Shown here: positions 8,113 through 19,536 of the stretch, one piece after another | Layout: every line of letters begins with the position of its first letter | How positions within the stretch are numbered: position 1 is the stretch's first letter | NCBI GenBank assembly: GCA_965229345.1 | Contig: OZ245872.1 | Location: 1,302,001 to 1,366,000 of the forward strand | Direction: 5' to 3' | DNA length: 64,000 nt | Source: PBB1 sp965229345 | Lineage (GTDB): Bacteria; Pseudomonadota; Gammaproteobacteria; Burkholderiales; Burkholderiaceae_C | Notes under the pieces: model-generated | Seen by the model: the letters and a program-made list of their open reading frames with translations, nothing else | Told to the model about the DNA's origin: nothing | Databases searched by the model: none | Made by a program: the position numbers and the translations under genes

Positions 8113-8718
8113 ATGACCGCTGCATCCCCATCCCTCAGAGACATCGTCGGCCTGGGCCAGGAGCCGGGGCAACTGCACGATTCGGCGCTGATCATGATCG
8201 ACCTGCAGAACACCTACCGCCAAGGTGTGATGCGCCTGAGCGGCGTCGAGCAGGCGATTGCCGAAGCCGCGAAACTGCTGGAGATCGCGCGTGACTTGAA
8301 GGTGCCGGTGTTCCACATTCAGCACGACGGCGGTGCGGGCTCGCCGTACGACATCGGCGCGGCGATCGGTGCGATCGCCGACGAGGTGGGCCCCATCGCC
8401 GGCGAGCCGGTGATCACCAAGCACTACCCCAATTCCTTCGTGCAGACCGACCTGGACGAGCGGCTCAAGGCGATGGGCCTCCAGAAGATCATGCTGGCCG
8501 GCTTCATGACGCACATGTGCATCAACTCGACCGCGCATGGCGGCTTCAACCTGGGCTATGCGCCGACCGTGGTGGCCAGCACCACCGCCACCCGCGCACT
8601 GGAGGGCGCGAATGGCCAGGTGCTGAGCGCGCAGCAGATGCAGGATGCCGCGATCGCCTCCACGCGCGACCTGTATGCCGCGATCGTCGAGCGGGTGTCC
8701 GATCTGCGCACCTGGTGA
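8113..8718 (+). CDS. Isochorismatase-family cysteine hydrolase
   Basis: 201-residue cytoplasmic hydrolase of the isochorismatase/nicotinamidase superfamily. The catalytic triad is visible: D30 (in MIDLQN), K103 (in TKHYPNSF) and C136 (in FMTHMCINST), the last within the usual cis-peptide surrounding. Members hydrolyse amides or isochorismate-like ethers; the substrate cannot be read from sequence. Placement behind an RraA-like aldolase and an MFS transporter under a divergent AraC regulator suggests a step in using a small amide or imide. It converges on serB with a 16-bp gap. Confidence 0.88.
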   Translation: MTAASPSLRDIVGLGQEPGQLHDSALIMIDLQNTYRQGVMRLSGVEQAIAEAAKLLEIARDLKVPVFHIQHDGGAGSPYDIGAAIGAIADEVGPIAGEPVITKHYPNSFVQTDLDERLKAMGLQKIMLAGFMTHMCINSTAHGGFNLGYAPTVVASTTATRALEGANGQVLSAQQMQDAAIASTRDLYAAIVERVSDLRTW

Positions 8719-8734
8719 CGGTGCTCTTCAGCCT

Positions 8735-9457
8735 TCAGGGACGCACCACCTCCAGCAGCCGGTCGAGCCCGCCGCTGTCGATCGCGACCATCGCCTGCTC
8801 GCGCACTGCAGGCTTCGCGTGGTAGGCCACCGACAGCCCCGCCACACCCATCATCGGCAGGTCGTTGGCGCCGTCACCCATCGCGATCGCCTGTGACGGG
8901 CTGATGCCGAGCTGCGCGCAGGTCTCCAGCAGCATCTTGCGCTTTTCGGCGCCATCGCAGATGTCGCCCCAGGGCTGATCGACCATGCGGCCTGTGAGCT
9001 GCCCGCAGTTGGCGCCGGGCTCGATCTCCAGCACGTTGGAGCGGGTGAAATCGATGCCGAGCCGGTCGCGGATGCGGTCGGTGAAGTAGGTGAAGCCCCC
9101 CGACACCAGCAGCACCTTCATGCCCACCGCCTTGCACGCGGTCACCAGCGCCTCGGCGCCCGGGTTGAGTTGCAGCCGTTCGACGTAGACCTGCTCCATG
9201 TGCGCGACCGTGACGCCGCGCAGCAGCGCGACCCGCCGGCGCAGGCTGTCCTTGTAGTCGGTGATCTCGCCACGCATGGCGGCCTCGGTGATCGCGGCCA
9301 CCTCGGCCTTGCGGCCGGCCGCGTCGGCGATCTCGTCGACGCACTCGATGTTGATCAGCGTCGAGTCCATGTCGAACGCGATCAGCTTGAAGTCGGCGAG
9401 CCGCAGGGGGGGCGTGACACCACGCAAGGTGAGGCCGGGGGGATTGCTCATGAACAT
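8735..9457 (-). CDS. serB: Phosphoserine phosphatase
   Basis: Haloacid-dehalogenase phosphatase that releases L-serine from phosphoserine, the last step of serine synthesis. The 240 residues hold the HAD motif I FDMDSTLI (nucleophile D29, general acid D31), the SerB cap segment INIECVDEIADAAG, motif II VSGGFTYF, and motifs III/IV in KRKMLLE and MGDGANDLPM. This is the short SerB form without the N-terminal ACT region seen in some homologues. The start may be the ATG at 9457 or the one at 9451, two codons on. Confidence 0.94.
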   Translation of the reverse strand: MFMSNPPGLTLRGVTPPLRLADFKLIAFDMDSTLINIECVDEIADAAGRKAEVAAITEAAMRGEITDYKDSLRRRVALLRGVTVAHMEQVYVERLQLNPGAEALVTACKAVGMKVLLVSGGFTYFTDRIRDRLGIDFTRSNVLEIEPGANCGQLTGRMVDQPWGDICDGAEKRKMLLETCAQLGISPSQAIAMGDGANDLPMMGVAGLSVAYHAKPAVREQAMVAIDSGGLDRLLEVVRP

Positions 9458-9563
9458 CTCGGTTGTGGGTGGCGCTTGCGGGCGATATTTTCGTCAGTTC
9501 TCGACAGACGATACGCGCCAGACGGCCGGCGCCCCCGGCACCGACCGTCTGCGGCCGTGCGGT

Positions 9564-11372
9564 TCAGACGCCGTGCTGGCGTGCCAGCACGGCGAGATGC
9601 GATGCCAGCAACGGCGCCAGCGGCCCGCGGCCGAATCCCTCGCCGTAGGCCCGCTGCGGAAACATCACGTCAGGGCTGTTGTTTCCCTCCAGCAGCACGG
9701 GACCTGCCGGGGTGAGGGCGATGTCCCATCCGATCAGTACCCGATGTGGAAAGGCACGGTGCGCCGCCACGGCCAACGCCTGGATCTTGGGCCAGGCGCT
9801 CAGCACCCGCCCACTCACCTGATGCCCCGTGACCGGGTGGTGCGTGTGGCGAACGCTGCATTGGCCCAGCCGGTCACTGACGATCCGGCCGAGCCGGCCG
9901 CTGTCCATCTCGATCGGGCAGGCGTATTCGTCCTGACGTTGCCAGCGCGGCTCCAGCTTGCCCAGCATGCGCAGCAGCCCGTGGGTCGCCACCGGTCGGC
10001 CCTCGCTGTCCAGGCAGGTCAGCACCCGCAGCGCCACCAGCGACTGATCTGCCAGATCGGCGATCTCAGGGTGGTTGACCAACCTCGGTTGCACGATCAT
10101 CGGCACGGTGGTGCCGATGACGCGCAGGCGCTCAAGCAGCGCATCGAGATCGATTTCCGTGCCATCGGCAGATCGATAGCGCTCGGGTGCGACACGCCGA
10201 AACATCAAGGTGCCGCGCGCGCCACGGCCTCGGATCGGCTTGCAGAACAGGTCGCAGTCGAGTGCATCCCTCGGTGCCAGCATGCTGAGCTTCGCGTGCG
10301 CGCTGATCAGCAGCGTCGGCACCGCGGCCAGGCCCTCCTGCTGGCATCGGACGGCGAACACCTGCTTGTCCTTCATCTCCGTGGCCACCGCTGGTTGCGG
10401 CCTCATGCGGTTCAGCACGCACAGCAGGCCGTTCTTGGTTTCGTGCCGGGTGAGGTAGTAGGCCGCCTCGTCGCGCCCACCCACCCGGTATAGGTCCTGC
10501 AGGTAGTACGCCAATGGATCGAAGTCGTCGCGAAAGGTCAGCACCAGCAGATCGCCGAGCTGGGCGCGCAGGGTCTTCCTGGAGGACCGTCGCACGAGCG
10601 GCCCGACGGTGGCGACCAGCCACAGGCACACCGCAGCGAGCAGCAGCGACCGAAAGCCCGGAACGAAGGCCAGCCGCGTGGGCGGGTAGCGCGCGCTGCG
10701 AAAGAGACGGGCCTGCTGGTAGATGCGCCTGGCCTCGGCCCCGAGCGCCAGCGGGAGCGCAATCCGTGGCGCCGATGCCTGTGGCTCAACGGTCCCGAGC
10801 ACGACCAGCGCGACGACGTAGGACGCGATGCTCAGCAGCTCGCTCCACTCGCCCAGCGCAGCGATGTCCGTGGCCGACAGGGCCGGCGGGAATGCCAGGC
10901 GACTCCAGCACAGATGAAGGACCACGAACCCGCTTTGGATGCCGGCCCCGAACAGCCACAGGCGCCAGGCCCAGGGGCGCCGGCGCTGACTGCTGATCGC
11001 CGCCCCGACGAGGGCGCTCACGGCGGCCCACATGGGCATGTCGAGCAGCCATTCGTCGTCGATGACGGCACTGGCGAGGAACTGATCCCTGAACTGAACC
11101 GCGCCGAACAGCAGCATCGCGCCGATGGCCACCACCCAGCATCCGATCGCACGGCTCTGCGCACTGCCGATGGAAATCTGGAACCAGGACCATCCCACGC
11201 CAAACACCACGGCGGCGTCGGTCGCGAGCTGAACGGCAGAGCCGGTTTGCGACGCGGGAGTCTTGCTCAGGTACTGGGCCAGGCAGGTCACTGCCCCGAA
11301 GGCGAGAACGCCGCCCATGACGGCGAAGTGACTGACCGTCGGCGTGTCGGGATGCGTCGTTCGGGAGGGCAT
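9564..11372 (-). CDS. Membrane protein with C-terminal sugar-transfer-associated ATP-grasp domain
   Basis: 602 residues. The N-terminal part (about 1-270) holds roughly six or seven hydrophobic segments. The C-terminal part (about 300-600) looks like the ATPgrasp_ST family (PF14397): FCKPIRGRGARGTLMFRR fits a nucleotide-binding lysine region, VRHTHHPVTGHQV follows, and VLIGWDIALTPAGPVLLEGN fits the metal-binding Asp/Glu/Asn end of an ATP-grasp fold. Such domains are usually linked to polysaccharide or amino-sugar modification, forming an acyl-phosphate and then an amide or ester bond. I chose the ATG at 11372 because CAGGAG lies 9 bp upstream; a GTG at 11423 is an alternative. No exopolysaccharide genes flank it. 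The substrate is unknown. Confidence 0.72.
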   Translation of the reverse strand: MPSRTTHPDTPTVSHFAVMGGVLAFGAVTCLAQYLSKTPASQTGSAVQLATDAAVVFGVGWSWFQISIGSAQSRAIGCWVVAIGAMLLFGAVQFRDQFLASAVIDDEWLLDMPMWAAVSALVGAAISSQRRRPWAWRLWLFGAGIQSGFVVLHLCWSRLAFPPALSATDIAALGEWSELLSIASYVVALVVLGTVEPQASAPRIALPLALGAEARRIYQQARLFRSARYPPTRLAFVPGFRSLLLAAVCLWLVATVGPLVRRSSRKTLRAQLGDLLVLTFRDDFDPLAYYLQDLYRVGGRDEAAYYLTRHETKNGLLCVLNRMRPQPAVATEMKDKQVFAVRCQQEGLAAVPTLLISAHAKLSMLAPRDALDCDLFCKPIRGRGARGTLMFRRVAPERYRSADGTEIDLDALLERLRVIGTTVPMIVQPRLVNHPEIADLADQSLVALRVLTCLDSEGRPVATHGLLRMLGKLEPRWQRQDEYACPIEMDSGRLGRIVSDRLGQCSVRHTHHPVTGHQVSGRVLSAWPKIQALAVAAHRAFPHRVLIGWDIALTPAGPVLLEGNNSPDVMFPQRAYGEGFGRGPLAPLLASHLAVLARQHGV

Positions 11373-11522
11373 GCGAGTCGGCTCCTGCGCGAATCGCGAG
11401 TAGCTAGAAGCCAGGCGGTCCACGTTGATTCCCGCCCTGCGCTGGCCCGGATGGCGCCAGCGTGGCGTTCGTGCCGACAGTACGGGGAGCGCCTTAGCCG
11501 CAACTGAAGTTGCGGCGCCCGG

Positions 11523-15038
<3,516 letters not shown>

Positions 15039-15099
15039 GGGGTGCGTGGCGCAAAAAGCAAAGCGCCCCGCGAGACGATACCCCCGGGGCGAAACAGCT

Positions 15100-15117
15100 G
15101 CGAATTATAGAATTCGC
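15100..15117. promoter_or_regulatory. Overlapping divergent -10 elements in a palindrome, mfd/ispD
   Basis: The gap contains GCGAATT (15100-15106) and AATTCGC (15111-15117) around ATAG. Reading toward mfd gives a perfect TATAAT (15109-15104); reading toward ispD gives TATAGA (15106-15111). Good -35 boxes are not obvious on either side. The ispD ATG is only 24 bp past its -10, implying a 5' leader of under 20 nt. Confidence 0.45.
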
Positions 15118-15134
15118 GCTCGTTCCAACCCCCA

Positions 15135-15860
15135 ATGCCCCACACCGCTCCCACCCTCGAACCGCAGCGTGCCTCGCCCCGTCTGTATGGCCTGGTGCCC
15201 TGTGCCGGTGTCGGTGAGCGCGCAGGCACGGCCGGCCCGAAGCAGTACGAAGCACTGGCCGGCGGCACGGTGGTCGGGCACACCTTGGCGGCACTGCAAC
15301 AGGTGGCTCGCCTGCACCGGGTGCTGGTGGTGCTGAGTCCGGGCGACGTGCTGTTCGAGTCTCGCGTTCCGCAGTTCGACGGCTGGGTCACGCGCACGGG
15401 CGGCGCCACACGCGCGGACAGCGTGGCCGTGGGGCTTCACGCACTCGCCGAACGCGGTGCGCAGCCCACCGACTGGGTGCTGGTGCACGATGCGGCACGG
15501 TGCCTGATCCGCCCCGAATGGGTCGATGCGCTGATCGACGCGTGCGTGAACGACGACACCGGTGGCTTGCTGGCGCTGCCGGTGGCCGACACGCTGAAGC
15601 GCGAACAGGCGGGCCGCGTCTCGGCCACGGTCGATCGGGCGTCGACCTGGCAGGCGCAGACACCGCAGATGTTTCGCATCGGCCTGCTGCGCGAGGCGCT
15701 CGCGGCGGCCGCGCAGCGGGGTACCCCTGTCACCGATGAGGCCAGCGCCATCGAGGCGCTGGGTCATGCACCGCGGCTGGTGCGCTGTCCGTCGGAAAAC
15801 TTCAAGGTGACCTTTCCTCCCGACTTCGCACTGGCCGAGCGCCTGTTGCGAACCCGCTGA
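15135..15860 (+). CDS. ispD: 2-C-methyl-D-erythritol 4-phosphate cytidylyltransferase
   Basis: Third enzyme of the non-mevalonate isoprenoid pathway, joining CTP and methylerythritol phosphate. The 241 residues contain the nucleotide-binding start LVPCAGVGERAG followed by GPKQYEAL, then VLVHDAARCLI, ALPVADTLKR and TPQMFR, all diagnostic of IspD. The first loop has Cys where most homologues have Ala (PAAG). No Shine-Dalgarno site is evident upstream of the ATG, in keeping with a short leader. ispF follows 21 bp later in the usual order. Confidence 0.95.
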   Translation: MPHTAPTLEPQRASPRLYGLVPCAGVGERAGTAGPKQYEALAGGTVVGHTLAALQQVARLHRVLVVLSPGDVLFESRVPQFDGWVTRTGGATRADSVAVGLHALAERGAQPTDWVLVHDAARCLIRPEWVDALIDACVNDDTGGLLALPVADTLKREQAGRVSATVDRASTWQAQTPQMFRIGLLREALAAAAQRGTPVTDEASAIEALGHAPRLVRCPSENFKVTFPPDFALAERLLRTR

Positions 15861-15881
15861 CCCGATCCTGAAAGCTGCGCA

Positions 15882-16379
15882 ATGAACAAACCGATGAAGG
15901 GCCCTGCATTTCGCATCGGCGAAGGCTGGGACACGCATGCGCTTGTGGTCGGCCGCCCCTTGATCCTCGGCGGCGTGCACATCCCGCACACCCACGGCCT
16001 GCTCGGGCATTCCGACGCCGATGCGCTGTCGCATGCAATCACCGATGCGCTGTTCGGTTCGGTCGCGATGGGCGACATCGGCCAGCATTTCCCCGACACC
16101 GACGAGCAGTTTCGCGGTGCGGATTCGGTGGCGCTGCTGGCTGAGGCAGCACGGCGTGTGCGCGCGGCGGGATGGCAGATCGGCAACATCGACAGCACCA
16201 TCACCGCCCAGGCGCCGAAGATGGCGCCGCACATCCTGGCGATGCGCCTGCGGCTGGCACAGGCACTCGCGCTCGACCTCGATCAGATCAATGTGAAGGC
16301 CAAGACGGCCGAAAAAATGGGGCCGGTGGGGCGAGGCGAATCGATCGAGACCCGGGCCGTGTGCCTGGTCTACCGCTGA
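15882..16379 (+). CDS. ispF: 2-C-methyl-D-erythritol 2,4-cyclodiphosphate synthase
   Basis: Cyclises the IspE product with loss of CMP, two steps after IspD. The 165 residues show the metal site D-x-H (GEGWDTHAL) and GHSDADALSHAITDAL, the DIGQHFPDTD loop, and the C-terminal VKAKTAEKMGPVGRGE that closes the active site between subunits of the trimer. Cotranscribed with ispD. Its last 10 bp overlap the end of the convergent methyltransferase gene. Confidence 0.96.
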   Translation: MNKPMKGPAFRIGEGWDTHALVVGRPLILGGVHIPHTHGLLGHSDADALSHAITDALFGSVAMGDIGQHFPDTDEQFRGADSVALLAEAARRVRAAGWQIGNIDSTITAQAPKMAPHILAMRLRLAQALALDLDQINVKAKTAEKMGPVGRGESIETRAVCLVYR

Positions 16380-17125
16380 GCGCGGCGCCCAGCGGCCGCG
16401 TCGACAGGTGCTTTCCCGAGCACGAAGTAAACCTCTGAGTTGAGGGCGGCACCCAGGATCGGGAATGGACTGAAGTACCGATCGAGCAGCTCGAACGGTT
16501 CTCGAAGCCTGCGCTGCAGTGCGCGATGGTCGAAGCCCAGGTGATGAAGGTGGAAGCGGGCCCCCGGGAAGATCTCGGCGATCGGTCGGTCCGAAGGCGG
16601 ACGGCCCACAAGCGCCGAGAAAATGTGGTCGGCTCGGGCGTCGAAGTCACCATGGCGGCGAGCCATGCGGAAAAGCCCCTTGAACAGGGCCGGCAGGAAC
16701 AGTTCGTGGGGCACACCGATCACGGCGCGGCCGTCGCGCGTCAACAAGCGGTGAATGGCCTGCAAGGCCTCGGTGGTTTCCTGCTCGGGCAAGTGCTCGA
16801 AGACCTCCAGGCAGAACACGTAATCGAAGGTGCCCGGCTCGACGGAATCGAGGTCTTGCACGAACCTCACTGTGTCGACGCCGGCCAGGTTCTCCCGGGC
16901 CTCCGCCATCAGTGCAGGGGCGGGCTCATAGACCCAGGCTTCGATGGAGGCGATGCCTGGCATTTGTCGGACGAGCTCACCATTGCCGGCACCGAAATCC
17001 AGGATGCGCAGCCGATTCCCAGCGGGTTCGGCGCGCAACACCTTGAGCGCGTCGGCGAGCCGCTGCCTTTGCAACCAGCGCTTCACGGGATTGCGGTCAC
17101 GGATCGTGAGGTCGGCGTAGGTCAT
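16370..17125 (-). CDS. Class I SAM-dependent methyltransferase
   Basis: 251-residue soluble protein with the SAM-binding motif I ILDFGAGNGEL (about residues 41-51), acidic strand-2 end VYEPAPAL, and the post-I/motif II region FDYVFCLEVFEHLP, as in the UbiE/COQ5-like methyltransferase_11/23 group. The C-terminal half (HHLGFDHRALQRRLREPFEL) looks like a substrate domain seen in lipid- or glycan-linked methyltransferases, but the target is not identifiable. It lies downstream of envZ on the same strand with an 82-bp gap and overlaps the ispF end by 10 bp. Confidence 0.75.
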   Translation of the reverse strand: MTYADLTIRDRNPVKRWLQRQRLADALKVLRAEPAGNRLRILDFGAGNGELVRQMPGIASIEAWVYEPAPALMAEARENLAGVDTVRFVQDLDSVEPGTFDYVFCLEVFEHLPEQETTEALQAIHRLLTRDGRAVIGVPHELFLPALFKGLFRMARRHGDFDARADHIFSALVGRPPSDRPIAEIFPGARFHLHHLGFDHRALQRRLREPFELLDRYFSPFPILGAALNSEVYFVLGKAPVDAAAGRRAQR

Positions 17126-17207
17126 CAGGCTGAAGCGTCACCGAGTCCGGGATGGTTGGCCTCGCGAGGCGTGGATGGCAGCGGACGTCGATTCCCGAGG
17201 CTGCCGC

Positions 17208-18539
17208 TCACAGCGCCCGCTTGAGCCGGATGCGCGCCACCATGCCGGTGCCTTCGGTGGCGTTGCCCAGCTCCAGCGTGCCGCCCATGCGCTGCATGGC
17301 TTTCTCGACGATCGCCAGGCCCAGGCCGGCGCCGGTCGCGGCGGTGCGGGCGGCATCGCCGCGGAAGAACGGCGTGGTCAGCTGCGCGAGCTTCTTCGGG
17401 TCGACGCCCGGGCCACGGTCACGGATGCTGAGCGCCACCCACGGGCCTTCGCGGGCGTAGGTGATCTCCACCTCGGCGATGCCGGAGTCGGCGCTGCGGC
17501 CATAGCGGCGCGCGTTCTCGAACAGGTTCTGCAGCACGCGGCCCAGCTCGGTGTCGTCGGCCAGCACCTTGGTGTCGATCGCCACCCGCGAGGTGATGCG
17601 GATGTTGGTCGGGTCGCGGAACGCGGCGATCTCACGGTCCACGACGCCGCTCAGGTGCACTGGCGACAGCCGCACCTCGCCCGGCCGTGAGTAGTCCATG
17701 AACTTGTCGATGATGGCGTCGAGCTGGTCGATGTCGAGTGCCATGTTGTTCTTGGCCTCTTCGTCCTGCACGCTCATCTCGGCCTCGAGCCGCAGGCGGG
17801 CCAGCGGCGTGCGCAGGTCGTGCGAAATGCCGGCCAGCATCACCGCGCGGTCTTCTTCCAGCTTGGCCAGCTCGCGTGCCATGCGGTTGAAGCCCATGTT
17901 GACCTGGCGGATCTCGCTGGTCAGCGTGCTTTCGTCCAGACGCGAGTCGAACTCGCCTTCGCGGATGCGGCTGGCCGCGAACGACAGGTCGCGCAGCGGC
18001 TTGTTGATGGCGCGTGCGATCGCCACCGATGCCAGCACCGTCGCCAGCAGTGCGATGCCGACCCAGATCACCAGCGTGCTGGTGGCCATCGGGCCCAGCC
18101 GGGTCGGGTCGGCCTGCAGCCAGTACAGGTCACCGTCGATCGCGAAGCCGACCCACAGACCGGCGGCACCGTTGACCTCGCTGGCCACCAACGTGCCGGC
18201 GCCCAGCCGCGAGCGCAACTCGGTGCCGATGGCGCGCGAGAAGCGATCGACTTCATAGGGCGTCCAGCGGTCTCCCGGTTCGCGTGGTGCGAGCTTGACC
18301 CCACCGGCGTCCGGCAGGCTCTTGATCAAGGTCAGCCGGTGGATGCCATCGGGCCCGCTCAAGGCCGCGCGCGCCAGACTGACCAGGCTTGCAATCTGCT
18401 GCGCGGCCTGCACCGCGCGCGGCTCGAACTCGAGCGCACGAAAGGTCTGCGTCCAGGCGAGCACGCCGCCGAACAGCAGCAGTGCCAGCAGCACGAAGGT
18501 GCGCCAGAAGAGGCTGAGCGCGAGGTGCTTACGCGGCAT
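17208..18539 (-). CDS. envZ: EnvZ-type sensor histidine kinase
   Basis: Inner-membrane osmosensor-type kinase partner of OmpR. The 443 residues run: transmembrane helix (about 10-30), periplasmic sensor region, second transmembrane helix (about 152-174), HAMP linker, dimerisation/phosphoacceptor helix with H-box GISHDLRTPLARLRLEAEM (His about 238), then the ATPase domain with N box LQNLFENARRYGR, G1 DRGPGVDP and G2 GAGLGLAIVEKAM. It follows ompR by 75 bp on the same strand, so ompR-envZ form one transcript. The periplasmic region is larger than a minimal sensor but shows no recognisable ligand domain. Confidence 0.92.
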   Translation of the reverse strand: MPRKHLALSLFWRTFVLLALLLFGGVLAWTQTFRALEFEPRAVQAAQQIASLVSLARAALSGPDGIHRLTLIKSLPDAGGVKLAPREPGDRWTPYEVDRFSRAIGTELRSRLGAGTLVASEVNGAAGLWVGFAIDGDLYWLQADPTRLGPMATSTLVIWVGIALLATVLASVAIARAINKPLRDLSFAASRIREGEFDSRLDESTLTSEIRQVNMGFNRMARELAKLEEDRAVMLAGISHDLRTPLARLRLEAEMSVQDEEAKNNMALDIDQLDAIIDKFMDYSRPGEVRLSPVHLSGVVDREIAAFRDPTNIRITSRVAIDTKVLADDTELGRVLQNLFENARRYGRSADSGIAEVEITYAREGPWVALSIRDRGPGVDPKKLAQLTTPFFRGDAARTAATGAGLGLAIVEKAMQRMGGTLELGNATEGTGMVARIRLKRAL

Positions 18540-18614
18540 CTGTGGCGGGTTCAGTCTCGCCGCGAGAGAACCGGCCCCGCTGTACTTCGCAGGCCGTCAA
18601 CCGGGCCGATGAGC

Positions 18615-19349
18615 TCAAGTCGCTTCGTCGGGCACGAACACATAGCCGACCCCCCACACCGTCTGGATGTAGCGCGGCTGGGCCGGGTCGGGCTCGATCA
18701 TCTTGCGCAGGCGAGAGATCTGCACATCGAGACTGCGGTCGAAAGGTTCGAACTCGCGGCCGCGCGCCAGCTGCGCGAGCTTGTCGCGCGACAGTGGCTG
18801 GCGAGGATGGCGCACCAGTGCCTTCAGCATCGAGAACTCGCCGGTCGTCAGCGCGATCTGCTCGCCTTCCTTGGAGAGCCGGCGCAGCGCCAGATCGAAC
18901 TCGAATGGCCCGAAGGTCACGGTCAAGGCCTCCTTCGCTGGCGCCCCGGGTGCCTCGAGCGAAGGCCGGCGGCGCAGCACGGCATGGATGCGTGCCAGCA
19001 ACTCGCGTGGGTTGAACGGCTTGGGCAGGTAGTCGTCTGCGCCCACCTCGAGGCCCACGATGCGGTCGACATCCTCGACCTTGGCGGTGAGCATGATGAT
19101 CGGCGTGACGTCATTGGCCGCACGCAGGCGGCGGCAGATCGACAGCCCGTCCTCGCCGGGCAGCATCAGATCGAGCACGATCAGATCGATCGTTTCGCGG
19201 GTCAGCACGCGGTTGAGCGCCTTGGCGTCTTCCGCCAGCAGCACTTCGAAGCCTTCCTGGGTCAGGTAGCGGCGCAGCAGATCGCGGATGCGGGCGTCGT
19301 CGTCGACGACAACGATGCGGTTGGCGCGCGCCGGTGTGGCAGCGTTCAT
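18615..19349 (-). CDS. ompR: OmpR-type response regulator
   Basis: 244 residues: receiver domain with acidic pocket VVVDDDAR and phospho-acceptor D60 in LIVLDLMLPGEDG, conserved Thr in ITML TAKVED and Lys in DDYLPKPFNPREL, followed by a winged-helix DNA-binding domain (GEFSMLKALVRHPRQPLSRD and SLDVQISRLRKMIE). The very high similarity of the linker and wing to OmpR, plus the envZ neighbour, supports the name. The ATG at 19349 is chosen because GGAGAG lies 5 bp upstream; an in-frame TTG four codons earlier would bury that site. Two GTTACA-type half-sites lie in the upstream gap. Confidence 0.93.
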   Translation of the reverse strand: MNAATPARANRIVVVDDDARIRDLLRRYLTQEGFEVLLAEDAKALNRVLTRETIDLIVLDLMLPGEDGLSICRRLRAANDVTPIIMLTAKVEDVDRIVGLEVGADDYLPKPFNPRELLARIHAVLRRRPSLEAPGAPAKEALTVTFGPFEFDLALRRLSKEGEQIALTTGEFSMLKALVRHPRQPLSRDKLAQLARGREFEPFDRSLDVQISRLRKMIEPDPAQPRYIQTVWGVGYVFVPDEAT

Positions 19350-19363
19350 GGCACTCTCCAATA

Positions 19364-19427
19364 TGTAACAAGCGAGATTCTGCGGGCCTGAGCGGCCAGT
19401 TCAGCGCGACATTGACCACCTGTTACA
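19364..19427. promoter_or_regulatory. Two inverted TGTTACA half-sites, possible OmpR boxes
   Basis: TGTAACA (19364-19370) and TGTTACA (19421-19427) are inverted copies in the gap between divergent ompR and the SIMPL gene. The E. coli OmpR consensus contains GTTACA half-sites, so these may serve autoregulation of ompR and control of the SIMPL gene. A TTGACC (19412-19417) next to the second copy could be a -35 box. Known OmpR sites are usually tandem direct half-sites, so this is tentative. Confidence 0.35.
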
Positions 19428-19536
19428 AATATCCGTGCCGACGCCGTGCGGTGCGGCACGTGCCAGCGTCATCGGGTGCGATGCGGCCCGCGTTAGCCTG
19501 TGCAGGCGCAGCTCGCGCCAGCCACCCTTGTTTCTC

